In this document: positions 35,005-44,664 of the stretch, in pieces
Position numbering within the stretch: the first letter of the stretch is position 1
Layout: every line of letters starts with the position of its first letter
Assembly (NCBI GenBank): GCA_030540635.1
Contig: JAUNVW010000002.1
Span: forward strand, 43,285-107,284
DNA: 64,000 bases
Direction: 5' to 3'
DNA from: Tissierellia bacterium
GTDB taxonomy: Bacteria > Bacillota > Clostridia > Tissierellales > Peptoniphilaceae
The notes under the pieces: model-generated
What the model saw: the letters and a program-made list of their open reading frames with translations, nothing else
The model's database searches: none
What the model was told of the DNA's origin: nothing
Made by a program: the position numbers and the translations under genes

Positions 35005-37072
35005 AAAAATCCCCTCTTTGAATTCTCAAATAATCAAAATTCCCATTTTTTAATTCTTGGATATGATGTCGATGGTCTAATTTATCATGGAAATAAATAT
35101 GGGAAATCCCATCTCGAATCACCGGATAAATTTCTCCAAATTCATCTTCTAAATATCCCTTTTGATAATAACATTTCTGACAATTTCTGTCACATTTTTC
35201 ATTGATCAAAGAAAAAGGACAAAACACATTGGTCATGACGATGGTGTCACCATAAGTAAAGTACTCTAAAACACCCGCTGTTGTTTTCCGAATTTCTACC
35301 CCTTCTTCCGGTTTTGCTTCGATGGAAAGACAGATTTCATCAAAACCCCATTCATTTGCCCAATGGACAGCTTCTGTATTGAGGATATTTATCGGATAAT
35401 CGGCAATTATGGTTTTATCGGGATATTTTTCTTTCACCCACTGGAGATCGCCAATATTTCGAAGAAGAATCGATGAAATGTCTTCCTTGAATTCTTCCCA
35501 ATTGTCGATTTCATTTCCCCCCATAAAATAGGGCATTTTAAAACAGCTTTCCTCGTTGATCGGATCACGGAAAATTGTCTTTCTTTCTTTTCTTTTTTCT
35601 TTAGTAAAATGATATACTCCCCCAGGACTTCGATGAATAGGATATTGTGTAATTTCATCCAGGAGTTTATCCATGGCTAAACGTCGTAATTCATTGAGCT
35701 TTTTTACGGGATAAAAAATTGATTCATCCATTTTACCACAGATTTCCATGGCTTCAAAGGGAGTGTTTCCCAGTTTTGTAAACTGTTTTTCGAGTTTTTC
35801 TTTTTCCAAGGGTATTTTTTTTGCCCCTTCGACAATATCACCCATGACCTCTACGGACTTCCCCTTGGCTTTACATAGAAATCTTGCGTTTTTCCCGATT
35901 TCCATGGAGTATTGAATATTCACCGGTATTTTCGGTAAATCTCGGCGACATTCTTCCTTTAAGGATCGATTTTGCACCCGCCGTATTTGTTGGGGAACTT
36001 TTGCATCGTAAATATGGGAATAATGGGCTTTTTCATTCTTTTTATGATCCCTCGTCAAGGTAAGGGGATATTTATCCCCTTTTTGATTTTCAATTAAAAA
36101 AATATCTCCCTTTTTTACATTTTCATAAAATCGGATTGTTTTCTTCTTTCCCGGTAAAATTTCACCGAGGATCCGTCCTTTTTGACCCCTTCGTTTTTTC
36201 TCTCCGTAATGTTTAAAATCATCAAACAATAGTCCCTTGGTATATCCTCGATTGCCGACTTCTTCCAATTCCTTTTCATTATAGGAACAATGATCCCGGC
36301 TTTCTCGATAATTTTTAACAACAGAATAGACATATTCCGGTGTCTTCATTCGCCCTTCAATTTTTAATGAATCAATTTGCATTTCTTTGAATCGTTCCAT
36401 TTCCTCAATGGTATTTAAATCCCTAGGAGATAGATATGCGCCCCAATCGGCCACTAGATTTTGTTTTTCATCGTAAAGACGATAATTTTTACGGCAGGGC
36501 TGGGCACAGGCTCCCCGATTTCCCGATCGACCACCGATTCGCTGGGAGAAATAACATTGCCCCGATTGGCATACACAAAGGGAGCCGTGGACAAAAATCT
36601 CCACTTCAATTTCCAATTCCCTTTTAATGCGACAGATTTCTTCCCATGGCGTTTCCCTAGCGAGGACAATCCGCTGAAATCCTAAATCCTCCATCATTTT
36701 TGCGCCGTAGAAATGATGGATATTCATCTGTGTCGATGCGTGTAATTCCATTTCTGGTAAATGCTTTTTTAATATTGAGATTAAGCCGAGGTCCTGAACG
36801 ATTAATGCATCCACATCCATATCATAGAGTTTATGACAAAGTTCATAGGCCTTTTCCAATTCATGATTGTAAAGCAGGGTGTTCATCGTAATATAGAGCT
36901 TTACATCATGGAGATGACAAAGTTTAATGATTTCCTTTAAGGATTCATCATCAAAACTCTCCGTATATGCCCGGGCATTAAAATCGCCGGTGCCCATATA
37001 AATGGCATCGGCTCCTGCGAGTATGGCACTGTGGACCATTTCCTTATTTCCTGCGGGAGCGAGTATTTCCAC
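34997..37072 (-). CDS. U32 family peptidase / tRNA or ubiquinone hydroxylase-like protein (large DUF3656 form)
   Basis: Large U32 protein of about 691 residues. The N-terminal TIM-barrel domain has EILAPAGN, ADAIYMGTGDFNAR, HGSLCVCQSGQCYFS and the U32 signature ending with conserved Cys near GACAQPCRKNYRLYD. Four Cys, including a second cluster (CPFSLINEKCDRNCQKCYY) near the C-terminus, could hold an Fe-S cluster as in TrhP/RlhA-type members, which act in RNA hydroxylation. The GTG at 37072 is preceded by AAAGGA at workable spacing, while the ATG at 37087 abuts its site. Overlaps zapA. Confidence 0.85.
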   Translation of the reverse strand: MEILAPAGNKEMVHSAILAGADAIYMGTGDFNARAYTESFDDESLKEIIKLCHLHDVKLYITMNTLLYNHELEKAYELCHKLYDMDVDALIVQDLGLISILKKHLPEMELHASTQMNIHHFYGAKMMEDLGFQRIVLARETPWEEICRIKRELEIEVEIFVHGSLCVCQSGQCYFSQRIGGRSGNRGACAQPCRKNYRLYDEKQNLVADWGAYLSPRDLNTIEEMERFKEMQIDSLKIEGRMKTPEYVYSVVKNYRESRDHCSYNEKELEEVGNRGYTKGLLFDDFKHYGEKKRRGQKGRILGEILPGKKKTIRFYENVKKGDIFLIENQKGDKYPLTLTRDHKKNEKAHYSHIYDAKVPQQIRRVQNRSLKEECRRDLPKIPVNIQYSMEIGKNARFLCKAKGKSVEVMGDIVEGAKKIPLEKEKLEKQFTKLGNTPFEAMEICGKMDESIFYPVKKLNELRRLAMDKLLDEITQYPIHRSPGGVYHFTKEKRKERKTIFRDPINEESCFKMPYFMGGNEIDNWEEFKEDISSILLRNIGDLQWVKEKYPDKTIIADYPINILNTEAVHWANEWGFDEICLSIEAKPEEGVEIRKTTAGVLEYFTYGDTIVMTNVFCPFSLINEKCDRNCQKCYYQKGYLEDEFGEIYPVIRDGISHIYFHDKLDHRHHIQELKNGNFDYLRIQRGDFCE

Positions 37073-37388
37073 TGAATCCTTTGCCATCCTTTCTGTTTTT
37101 CAATTGGGCTTTTAATTGGCGATTTTCTTCTTCAACTTTTACCAGCTGTTCTTTATTCATTTCATTGTTTTCCATTTGTTCTTTCATTTTAAAATAATCA
37201 TCGCAAAGATTCATGACACAAAGGGTGAGAAGCTCCTGACGATTGATTCTCGGATTATCTTTTTTTGTCCGTTCCAATGTGTTTTCTGCATATTTTACAA
37301 TTTCATGAACTTTTTCTTCATCCCGATTGGATCGGATGATATATGTATTTCCAAAAATTGTGATTTTCATTCTGTTTTTTTCTTGCAT
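37044..37388 (-). CDS. zapA: cell division protein ZapA
   Basis: Small FtsZ-ring-associated protein, about 114 residues. The N-terminal ITIFGNTYIIRSNRDEEKVHEI is the ZapA globular domain. A coiled coil rich in E, K, N and Q (about 65-105) and a basic tail follow. The ATG at 37388 has AGGTGA upstream. First gene of the zapA-U32-mutS2-argS operon; zapA-U32-mutS2 is a common Firmicutes arrangement. Confidence 0.88.
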   Translation of the reverse strand: MQEKNRMKITIFGNTYIIRSNRDEEKVHEIVKYAENTLERTKKDNPRINRQELLTLCVMNLCDDYFKMKEQMENNEMNKEQLVKVEEENRQLKAQLKNRKDGKGFSGNTRSRRK

Positions 37389-37455
37389 TTTACTCACCTA
37401 TCCCCATTATACTCTATATTATATCATAATCCTCAATTCTTATTGAAAAATGGAT

Positions 37456-37482
37456 AAAAAGTGCCTCTAATGAGGCACTTTT
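37456..37482 (-). terminator. terminator of pheST
   Basis: AAAAAGTGCCTC / TAAT / GAGGCACTTTT with a T run on the minus strand, just past the pheT stop. Confidence 0.85.
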
Positions 37483-37485
37483 CCC

Positions 37486-39852
37486 TTATTGACGTAATTT
37501 TACACCAATTTCATCCAATGCAGAGATCAGCTTTTCTTGAACTGCTGAAACTTCATCATCTTTCAGTGTTCTATTTTCGTCTTGGTAAATAATATTATAG
37601 GCCATGGAACGATGATTTTCGTCGACATGTTTTCCCTCGTAGATATCAAAGAGTTGAACATCTCGAATCCAAGGAGATTGTTTGTAGATTACCTCTTCAA
37701 TTTTTGATGAAGGATAATCCTTTGGTACCATTAAGGCAATATCTCGGCGAATTTCTGGATAACGGATGATTTTTTCATATTCGCGATCAAATTGAGCATG
37801 GTCGATGATTTTTTCCATATCCAGTTGGGCCATATAAACTCGCTTTGAGAAATGGAATTTATCCTGGATATCATAGGAAATTTCCCCCATAACCCCAATT
37901 TCCTCCTGATCGAGATAAATCGTCGCACAACGTCCTGGATGGAAACTTGGATGATTTTCTTCTTTTTCATAGGAAATATTTTTCAATCCCATCTCTTTAA
38001 AGAAGGTTTCAATTCTTGCCTTTAGTCCGTAAAAATCTTCGCCATAATTGCCGAGGGCTAATTTTAGTTTCTCCACATATTCACCGTTTTCGTTGTGGAA
38101 AGTGTTGCCGATTTCATAAAAGGATACATGGTCAATATGATTGGAGGCATTTCGGTCCATTATGCTCAATAGATTGGATAGTAAATCCGTGCGCATGACG
38201 GAGAAATCTTCCCCTAGGGGATTTTCAATAGTGATGATATCTTCAGGTATTTCCATATTCAATAAATCATAGGATTTTTTTGATAGGAAGGAATAGGTCA
38301 TAATTTCTGTGAATTTCAATCCATAAAGAAGGGCTTTGGCTTGGTCGACGGTTCTTCTCCTCGGTGATTTGATTCCCCGATGGATACTTCCCACAAGGGC
38401 TTTCGGTTCAATGCGGTAAAATCCATATAATCGGCCAACTTCTTCAACTAAATCTTCTGAAATTCGAACATCATCACGATGATGGGGGACCGTTACTCGA
38501 ATATTTTCTCCTTGATCGTCCACTTCAAATTCTAATAATTCCAAATAATGGATGGCTTCATCTTTCTTAATTTCAGTTCCTAAAATATTGGTGAAAATTT
38601 CAGGATTCACGGTGATTTGTGCCTTGGATCGAATCTCTGGAAATTCATCATATTCTCCCCGTACTACTTTTCCTGCGCCTAGGGCATGGATTAAATAACA
38701 GACACGATCCGCTGCAAATTTTGCTAAATGGACATTGGCTCCCTTTTCAAAGCGTTGGGATGCTTCTGTTCGCAAATTTAATTTCTTCGATGTTTTCCGT
38801 ACTGCCGAGGAGTTAAAATGGGCCGATTCAATTAATATCGTCTGGGTGCTTTCTTCGACTTCTGAGTTTTTACCCCCCATAATTCCCGCAATGGCAATCG
38901 CCTTTTCACCATCACTAATAATGGTATCTTCTTTCGATAACTCCCTTACTTTTCCGTCAAGGGTTTCCATTTTTTCGCCATTTTTTCCATTCCTTACGAC
39001 AATTTTTCTTTCAGGCAATTGTTGGATATCAAAGGCGTGGATCGGTTGTCCCGTTTCCAGCATGACAAAATTTGTAATATCGACAATATTATTGACCGGT
39101 CGCATACCCGCTTGCATTAAATAGTTTTGTAGCCATTGGGGGGATTCTTTTACTTGAATATCTGTGCAGACCCTTGCGACATAACGGGAACAATCTTTGG
39201 TTTTTAATTGAATACCCTCGAAATAAGCGGAGATTTCATCGATTTCTTTGTCTACTTTTGTCGATGGCCATTGGATCTTTTGATCGAAAGCTGCCGCCGT
39301 TTCCCGGCTCATACCAAGGATTGAAAGGCAGTCGGGACGATTGGGTGTAATTTCAATATCTAAGATTTCATCCTCATTTTGTAAAACTTCTCGAATATCT
39401 TGGCCAACTTCAACTTCCGGCGAAAGAATAATGATTCCCTTTTGTGAACCCTTGGGCACTAGATGTTCAGCATAACCTAATTCCTCATAGGAACACAACA
39501 TCCCCTCCGATGGGATACCTTTTAGTTTCACCGGTTTAATTTCCAGGCCAGAGGGCATAATGGCACCGGTCTTGGCATAACATACCATATCCCCTTCTTT
39601 CATATTATCGGCTCCCGTTACAATGGTAATGGGTTCTTGACCAAAATCAATGGTCACGAGATAAAGCCGATCGGCTTCTGGATGTTTTTCAATTTTCAGT
39701 ACTTTTGCACTGACAATATGATCGAGGGATTCCGACCAATCGATGATTTCTTCCACATGGGAACCGGTTTGTGATAATCTATGGGCAATCCTTTGGGCTG
39801 ATTCATCGATGGGTAAATAGTCTTTCATCCATTTTATCGGTAATAACATCAT
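37486..39852 (-). CDS. pheT: phenylalanyl-tRNA synthetase beta subunit
   Basis: 788-residue beta subunit of the heterotetrameric enzyme. It has the N-terminal tRNA-binding OB domain (about 40-150, VTGADNMKEGD), the B3/4 editing domain (about 205-375), B5, the catalytic-like domain with EVGRLYGFYRIEP, and the C-terminal anticodon-binding B8 domain with YPEIRRDIALMVP. Six bases downstream of pheS, same T-box-controlled transcript. Confidence 0.96.
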   Translation of the reverse strand: MMLLPIKWMKDYLPIDESAQRIAHRLSQTGSHVEEIIDWSESLDHIVSAKVLKIEKHPEADRLYLVTIDFGQEPITIVTGADNMKEGDMVCYAKTGAIMPSGLEIKPVKLKGIPSEGMLCSYEELGYAEHLVPKGSQKGIIILSPEVEVGQDIREVLQNEDEILDIEITPNRPDCLSILGMSRETAAAFDQKIQWPSTKVDKEIDEISAYFEGIQLKTKDCSRYVARVCTDIQVKESPQWLQNYLMQAGMRPVNNIVDITNFVMLETGQPIHAFDIQQLPERKIVVRNGKNGEKMETLDGKVRELSKEDTIISDGEKAIAIAGIMGGKNSEVEESTQTILIESAHFNSSAVRKTSKKLNLRTEASQRFEKGANVHLAKFAADRVCYLIHALGAGKVVRGEYDEFPEIRSKAQITVNPEIFTNILGTEIKKDEAIHYLELLEFEVDDQGENIRVTVPHHRDDVRISEDLVEEVGRLYGFYRIEPKALVGSIHRGIKSPRRRTVDQAKALLYGLKFTEIMTYSFLSKKSYDLLNMEIPEDIITIENPLGEDFSVMRTDLLSNLLSIMDRNASNHIDHVSFYEIGNTFHNENGEYVEKLKLALGNYGEDFYGLKARIETFFKEMGLKNISYEKEENHPSFHPGRCATIYLDQEEIGVMGEISYDIQDKFHFSKRVYMAQLDMEKIIDHAQFDREYEKIIRYPEIRRDIALMVPKDYPSSKIEEVIYKQSPWIRDVQLFDIYEGKHVDENHRSMAYNIIYQDENRTLKDDEVSAVQEKLISALDEIGVKLRQ

Positions 39853-39858
39853 GTCCTC

Positions 39859-40881
39859 CTAAAATTGTTCTAAAAATCGTTGATCGTTTTCATATAATAA
39901 GCGTATATCGGATATATTATGTTTTACCATGGTGATTCGATCGACGCCTAATCCGAAGGCGAAGCCGGAGTATATCGAGGAATCAATGCCACAATTTTCC
40001 AAAACTTTGGGATGGACCAATCCACCACCTAATAATTCCATGGACCATCCAGTGTAATGACATGCATCACAACCCCTGCCTTTGCAATCAAAGCAAGAAA
40101 CATCGACTTCAATCGAAGGTTCCGTAAAGGGAAAATAATGGGGACGATATCTCGTTTTCATGTCCTTTCCAAATAACGCATGGATAAACATATCCAAAGT
40201 ATCGATTAAATTCGCCATGGTCACATTTTTATCGACGACAAGGCCTTCCAATTGATGGAACATTGGGGAATGGGTATCATCGACTTCGTCAAATCGAAAG
40301 GTTCGACCGGCCGACACCATACGAATGGGCAACTCCTGGGATTTCATCACTCGAATTTGCACCGGTGATGTATGGGTGCGTAGAACCGTTTTATCATCAA
40401 TATAGAAAGTATCGCTTCTATCCCTCGAGGGATGATCCTTCGGGGAATTTAACAAATCGAAGTTGTTTTCTACGGTTTCAATTTCCGGTCCATCGATAAT
40501 ATCAAAACCCATGCTTAAAAATAAATCTTCCAATTCTTCCATGGTTTGATGTAAAGGATGACGATGGCCGATTTCCACGGTTTGTGGATTTGCCGTTACA
40601 TCAATACTTTCCTTTTTCTCTTGAATTTTTTTAATCTTTTCCTCTAATTCTTTTCGTTTTCCTTCGAGCTTTTCTTCAATCTCTGCCCGTATTTCATTGG
40701 CGAGTTTTCCCATTGCCGGTCGTTCTTCTGCAGGAATTTGCCCCATGCCCCGTAAAACCTTCGTCAATTCTCCTTTTTTCCCGAGAATTTTGATACGGAT
40801 TTCTTCAAAATCAGCGAGATCGCCAATTTTTTCAATTTTCTCCAATGTATCCCCTTTAATTTTCTGTAATCGTTCTTTCAT
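39859..40881 (-). CDS. pheS: phenylalanyl-tRNA synthetase alpha subunit
   Basis: 340-residue alpha subunit carrying the class II active site. An N-terminal coiled coil (about 1-85) precedes motif 1, motif 2 (RTFRFDEVDDTHSPMFHQLEG) and motif 3 (SGFAFGLGVDRITMVK). I place the start at the ATG at 40881 behind AAGGAGGAG. The open frame that extends to 41112 translates the T-box leader (including its GGT ACC GCG bases) and is not coding. Confidence 0.96.
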   Translation of the reverse strand: MKERLQKIKGDTLEKIEKIGDLADFEEIRIKILGKKGELTKVLRGMGQIPAEERPAMGKLANEIRAEIEEKLEGKRKELEEKIKKIQEKKESIDVTANPQTVEIGHRHPLHQTMEELEDLFLSMGFDIIDGPEIETVENNFDLLNSPKDHPSRDRSDTFYIDDKTVLRTHTSPVQIRVMKSQELPIRMVSAGRTFRFDEVDDTHSPMFHQLEGLVVDKNVTMANLIDTLDMFIHALFGKDMKTRYRPHYFPFTEPSIEVDVSCFDCKGRGCDACHYTGWSMELLGGGLVHPKVLENCGIDSSIYSGFAFGLGVDRITMVKHNISDIRLLYENDQRFLEQF

Positions 40882-40894
40882 AACTCCTCCTTCA

Positions 40895-41114
40895 CATAAA
40901 AAAAAGACTTTCTCCCCATGGGACGAAAATCTTCTGCTTTCCGCGGTACCACCCAAATGATTGAACCACTCTCTTTGATAACGCAATGTTTTGCGTCGGG
41001 GATTAACCCGAAACTCCGAAGTGAATATTCCACGGCGACTAATATCGATCTTCCACCGCCATCGACTCGCTTTTATCGTCTTTCCGTTTTTTGCTTCATC
41101 CGTTTTATTCATCT
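40895..41114 (-). promoter_or_regulatory. T-box riboswitch leader of pheST
   Basis: The minus-strand leader contains the canonical T-box TGGGTGGTACCGCGG (40941-40955), followed by a terminator with arms AAGATTTTCGTCCC and GGGGAGAAAGTCTT and an eight-T run. About 220 bases between the promoter and pheS match the usual length. Uncharged tRNA-Phe should favour the antiterminator and raise pheST expression. I could not fix the specifier codon by eye; several TTC triplets lie in the stem I region. Confidence 0.93.
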
Positions 41115-41120
41115 TTTTTT

Positions 41121-41149
41121 ATTTTATAGCTTTTCATTGAGAAAGTCAA
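41121..41149 (-). promoter_or_regulatory. promoter of the pheST T-box leader
   Basis: -35 TTGACT, 17-base spacer, -10 TAAAAT on the minus strand, placing the start about seven bases before the leader. Confidence 0.75.
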
Positions 41150-41187
41150 ATGATCTCAACTTTTATGCCCTTTTTCTTAAATGAAAA

Positions 41188-41216
41188 TTCTCTTTTCCAA
41201 TATTTTCGGCTATAAT
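41188..41216 (+). promoter_or_regulatory. probable promoter of the lipid kinase gene
   Basis: Perfect -10 TATAAT preceded by a weak -35 (TTCTCT) at 17 bases. The coding start is 32 bases downstream of the -10 box. Confidence 0.5.
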
Positions 41217-41247
41217 GGATAAAGGTGATGATGAAAGGAGGGAGACT

Positions 41248-42153
41248 ATGGCCCGTGAACTATTTCTCATTAGCACGAAAGCCGGTGCCTATGAGAAAAA
41301 TTTACCAAAGAAAATACAATGCTTTTTTCCCAATGCCGAGATTGTTGAAACAAAGTATCCCGATCATTTAACTGAAATCGTCGATGAATTTTCCAAAAGG
41401 AAAATATCAAATAAACGACTATATTTATTGGGCGGCGATGGTTCCCTCAATGAAGCATGCTCTATATTACAGGGAACAGACACCGCCCTTGGTTTAATTC
41501 CCTATGGTACTTGTAATGATTTTGCCAAGACCCTTTATTCTCACCAATTTTCCCTGGAAGAATATTTAGAGGGATTATCTGATCTTCAGCAATTCCCTTT
41601 GGATCTTATCCAGCATAATCATGGGGTTTCCATCAATATCCTCTCCGCCGGTATCGATTCTATGGTTTTACAAAATGCCTATAATATTTTAAAATACTTT
41701 CCCCGATTAAAGAGTCTGGCCTATGTATTATCCGCCATCTACACGATCTTTCGATATCCAGGGATTGAAATCCATTGGGAAGGAGATCATGGTGTTGGAG
41801 ATGATGTGGTAAAACTCGTGGCTCTTTGTAATGGAAGATCCTATGGTGGAGGCTTTACACCGGCCCCCGATGCTAATCCAATGGATGGTACTTTAGAATT
41901 TTGCTATGTGAAAGATTGCTCCCCCTTTGCCCTTATTCCTAAAATGATAAAATATCGTAAAGGAATCCATTTAGAGGATCCAGCCTTTCGAAAAATTAAG
42001 ACCAAAAAAGGAAAGATTCAATTTAAAGAATCGGTAATCGGCAATTTTGATGGCACCATATTTAATACAAGGACCATTGAATACGAAGTTCTTCCAAAAA
42101 AGATATTATTTGTCGCACCAAGACAATTTGTAAAAACATCTTTACATCCTTAA
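41248..42153 (+). CDS. diacylglycerol/lipid kinase family protein (DagK catalytic domain)
   Basis: Predicted soluble lipid kinase of 301 residues, related to DgkB and YegS. The nucleotide loop is LLGGDGSLNEACSIL near residue 63, followed by LIPYGTCNDFAKTL, which corresponds to the GTxNDFA motif. C-terminal NGRSYGGGFTPAPDANPMDG is also conserved. The ATG at 41248 follows AAAGGAGGGAG. It may phosphorylate diacylglycerol released in lipoteichoic acid or glycolipid turnover. Monocistronic. Confidence 0.87.
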   Translation: MARELFLISTKAGAYEKNLPKKIQCFFPNAEIVETKYPDHLTEIVDEFSKRKISNKRLYLLGGDGSLNEACSILQGTDTALGLIPYGTCNDFAKTLYSHQFSLEEYLEGLSDLQQFPLDLIQHNHGVSINILSAGIDSMVLQNAYNILKYFPRLKSLAYVLSAIYTIFRYPGIEIHWEGDHGVGDDVVKLVALCNGRSYGGGFTPAPDANPMDGTLEFCYVKDCSPFALIPKMIKYRKGIHLEDPAFRKIKTKKGKIQFKESVIGNFDGTIFNTRTIEYEVLPKKILFVAPRQFVKTSLHP

Positions 42154-42310
42154 TTTTTTATGAAATTTCCTTTCTGTATTGGGGAGTTTCTAATTTTTCG
42201 TCATCGTAATTATATTTTTAATCCATGGATCATTTATGGCTATTAAAATATCCTTATGTTTTTCAGGCATTTGATCCTTTTAATACCACTCATTATCGAT
42301 TACATTATAA

Positions 42311-42350
42311 AAATCCGGCGATTTCAGAAAATTCTGAAACTGCCGGATTT
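42311..42350. terminator. bidirectional terminator between lipid kinase and nqrF
   Basis: AAATCCGGC and GCCGGATTT arms with an inner stem TTCAGAA/TTCTGAA. Serves the convergent kinase and nqr operon. The rest of 42154-42366 holds nothing I can support. Confidence 0.8.
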
Positions 42351-42366
42351 CATATTGCTTTTTCTT

Positions 42367-43464
42367 TTAACCAAAATCATCGAAGTATATTTTTTCATTA
42401 CCTACGCCTTCTTCATTTAAGGCTTTTACGATGGATTCGATCATCCGTGGAGATCCGCAAAGATAGGCGCTGTAATCTTTGTCTTTTTCCATATATTTAT
42501 GAAGGGAATCATCCACATGGCCCGTATCCCCTTCCCAATTCATTTCTGGCGTCGTTCGAGACAGTGTCGGTATAAAGGTAAAGTCCTTTAGTTTTTCTTC
42601 GAACATTTTAATTTCATCCAAGAGGAATAGATCCTCCGGTGTACGGGCGCCAAAGTAGAATTTCGCCGTTCTTTGAATATCATTATCTAACATATGATGT
42701 AATATGGAACGAATCGGTGCAAACCCTGTGCCCGCTGCTCCCATAATGATTTCAGAATCTTCATCGTGATAATAGAAGTCGCCATAGGGACCATTGATAT
42801 CGACTTTATCGCCTTCCTCAAGGAATTTATGGCAATACGTCGTACAAATTCCACCGGTATAACCAATGAGAAGTTCAATATGGCGATCGTCTTTAATGGA
42901 CGATGCAATGGAATAGGCTCGGAATACTTCTTCATCACTGCCTTCGTATTCTGGCGCCTTTAATTGAACATATTGTCCCGGTTTAAAATCAATGGTTTCC
43001 CCTTCTGGTAATTCGAATCGGAATAATGTAATACGATCGGTCAATGGTCGTTTTTCCACCAATGTTGTCGTATATTCTTTGACATTAAATAATTCTTCTG
43101 GAATTTCAATTTTAATATCTTCTTTTACTTTTATTTGACAAGATAAACGGATATCGGATGCTAATTCATCCTTCGTCAACATGGGCTTTTCTGTGGCAAG
43201 TACCGGTCCTCCACCAGAATCTACTTTTACTTTACAATAGCCACAGGTACCTTTTCCACCACATGCCGATGGTATGAATACTTCCTCATTCCTTAAAGTA
43301 TCCAATAAGGAGTTTCCACCTTCTACAGTATATTCTTTTTCATCATTAATGATTAGTTCCACTTCGCCATAATCTGCAATATAGCGATCGGCCAATGTTA
43401 ATAGGGCGGCAAATACGACGGTAATTGCAGAAACGACAAGTACAGTAGTTAATATCGTAGACAT
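42367..43464 (-). CDS. nqrF: Na+-translocating NADH:quinone oxidoreductase subunit F (NqrF-like)
   Basis: NADH-oxidising entry subunit, 365 residues. It has one N-terminal membrane helix (about 5-25) and a [2Fe-2S] domain with cysteines in SACGGKGTCGYC and LSCQI. The ferredoxin-reductase FAD domain has FRAYSIAS, and the NADH domain has MGAAGTGFAPIRSI and the C-terminal YFDDFG. NqrF normally passes electrons to NqrB/C and the quinone via NqrA. Here no nqrA accompanies it. Gene order B-C-D-E-F is complete otherwise. Confidence 0.92.
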   Translation of the reverse strand: MSTILTTVLVVSAITVVFAALLTLADRYIADYGEVELIINDEKEYTVEGGNSLLDTLRNEEVFIPSACGGKGTCGYCKVKVDSGGGPVLATEKPMLTKDELASDIRLSCQIKVKEDIKIEIPEELFNVKEYTTTLVEKRPLTDRITLFRFELPEGETIDFKPGQYVQLKAPEYEGSDEEVFRAYSIASSIKDDRHIELLIGYTGGICTTYCHKFLEEGDKVDINGPYGDFYYHDEDSEIIMGAAGTGFAPIRSILHHMLDNDIQRTAKFYFGARTPEDLFLLDEIKMFEEKLKDFTFIPTLSRTTPEMNWEGDTGHVDDSLHKYMEKDKDYSAYLCGSPRMIESIVKALNEEGVGNEKIYFDDFG

Positions 43465-43473
43465 ATTCGCCTC

Positions 43474-44058
43474 CTATGAAATTTGAACGATTCCGGAAAA
43501 ACCGATAAATGCCATGGCCATAATCCCTGTAATAATCAAAGTCAATGGTGAACCGCGAAGTCCTTTCGGTACCATTTTGTCATTTATCCGTGAACGAATA
43601 CCAGCCATGGCAGTGATCGCCAATAGCCAGCCTAGGCCAGAACCAATGGCAAAGGCTACGGTTTGTGGAAAATTATAGCCACGGATAACCATGAATAGGG
43701 ATACCCCTAATATGGCGCAATTTACTGTGATTAACGGCAAAAATATTCCCAAGGCATAATATAAATTCGGTAAGTATTTTTCCAGTATCATTTCCAATAA
43801 TTGAACAAATGCAGCGATGGAGATGATAAATATGATAAATCGTAAGTACTCAATATTGAATTTTATCATCAGTTTGTAAATAAAGTAATTGATGATTGTC
43901 GTTACAGTTAATACAAAAGTAACGGCAACACCTAGACCAATGGCGGTTTCAACTTCTTTACTTACGGCAATAAATGAACACATTCCCAAGAAATTGTTCA
44001 ATATCATATTCGATGTAATAATCGATGCAAAGAAGATGACTAATGGATGTATATTCAT
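43474..44058 (-). CDS. nqrE: Nqr subunit E (RnfA/NqrE family)
   Basis: Six-helix membrane subunit of 194 residues. NNFLGMCSFIAVSKEVETAIGLG and LGIFLPLITVNCAILG (with the conserved Cys that helps bind an intramembrane Fe-S centre with NqrD) are diagnostic; VNCAI is closer to NqrE than to RnfA. Overlaps nqrD by four bases. Confidence 0.92.
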   Translation of the reverse strand: MNIHPLVIFFASIITSNMILNNFLGMCSFIAVSKEVETAIGLGVAVTFVLTVTTIINYFIYKLMIKFNIEYLRFIIFIISIAAFVQLLEMILEKYLPNLYYALGIFLPLITVNCAILGVSLFMVIRGYNFPQTVAFAIGSGLGWLLAITAMAGIRSRINDKMVPKGLRGSPLTLIITGIMAMAFIGFSGIVQIS

Positions 44059-44663
44059 TTCTCTTCTCCTTCCCCTTTATTTAGCTTCGTATTGGCTACC
44101 CACATAATCATGGCCAGAATAAAGAAGGCTCCCGGTGGCATGATCATCATCGTCCAGGGAACAAAAGATTCCGGCATAAAACGGAAACCAAATACCGATC
44201 CAAATCCTAAAATTTCACGGAATAAGGAAATCAGCAATAATACAATGGTGTATCCCAAACCTGCAGCAATACCATCGACAAGGGATGGGATGGGTTTATT
44301 GGATATGGCAAAGGCTTCTGCCCTTCCCATGATAATACAATTTGTAATGATTAAACCGACATAGGGTCCAAGGGTTTTACTCATGGCCGGCATATAGGCC
44401 TTTAAAAAGATATCCACGATAATAACAAAAAAGGATATGATAAAGACTTGGACAATCATTCGTATATGTTTTGGTGTGACATTTCGTAACAAGGAAATGA
44501 CTAAAGAGGATAATCCAGTAACAAAGGTCAAGGCGATACCCATAATTAACGAGTTCATCATTAAATTGGTCACGGCCAAAGCCGAACATATTCCGATGAC
44601 TTGGAATAATACTGGATTGTCGTAGGCCAAACCTTCCTTAAAAATCTTTTTGTACTTGGCCAT
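44055..44663 (-). CDS. nqrD: Nqr subunit D (RnfE/NqrD family)
   Basis: Membrane subunit of 202 residues paralogous to NqrE with inverted topology. DNPVLFQVIGICSALAVTN carries one conserved Cys and LIITNCIIMGRAEAFA another. LFREILGFGSVFG is the NqrD version of the late motif. I chose the ATG at 44663 (AAAGGGTGA site), two bases past the nqrC stop; an upstream ATG at 44708 lies inside nqrC. Confidence 0.92.
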   Translation of the reverse strand: MAKYKKIFKEGLAYDNPVLFQVIGICSALAVTNLMMNSLIMGIALTFVTGLSSLVISLLRNVTPKHIRMIVQVFIISFFVIIVDIFLKAYMPAMSKTLGPYVGLIITNCIIMGRAEAFAISNKPIPSLVDGIAAGLGYTIVLLLISLFREILGFGSVFGFRFMPESFVPWTMMIMPPGAFFILAMIMWVANTKLNKGEGEEK

Positions 44664-44664
44664 T

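Noticed and set aside
38735..39124. 129-codon open frame antisense to pheT
   Set aside because: Contained in conserved pheT with no ribosome site.
40882..41112. N-terminal extension of pheS
   Set aside because: It is the T-box leader; PheS of normal length starts at 40881.
42225..42575. 116-codon plus-strand open frame at the end of nqrF
   Set aside because: Contains the bidirectional terminator and overlaps the conserved NqrF C-terminus in antisense.
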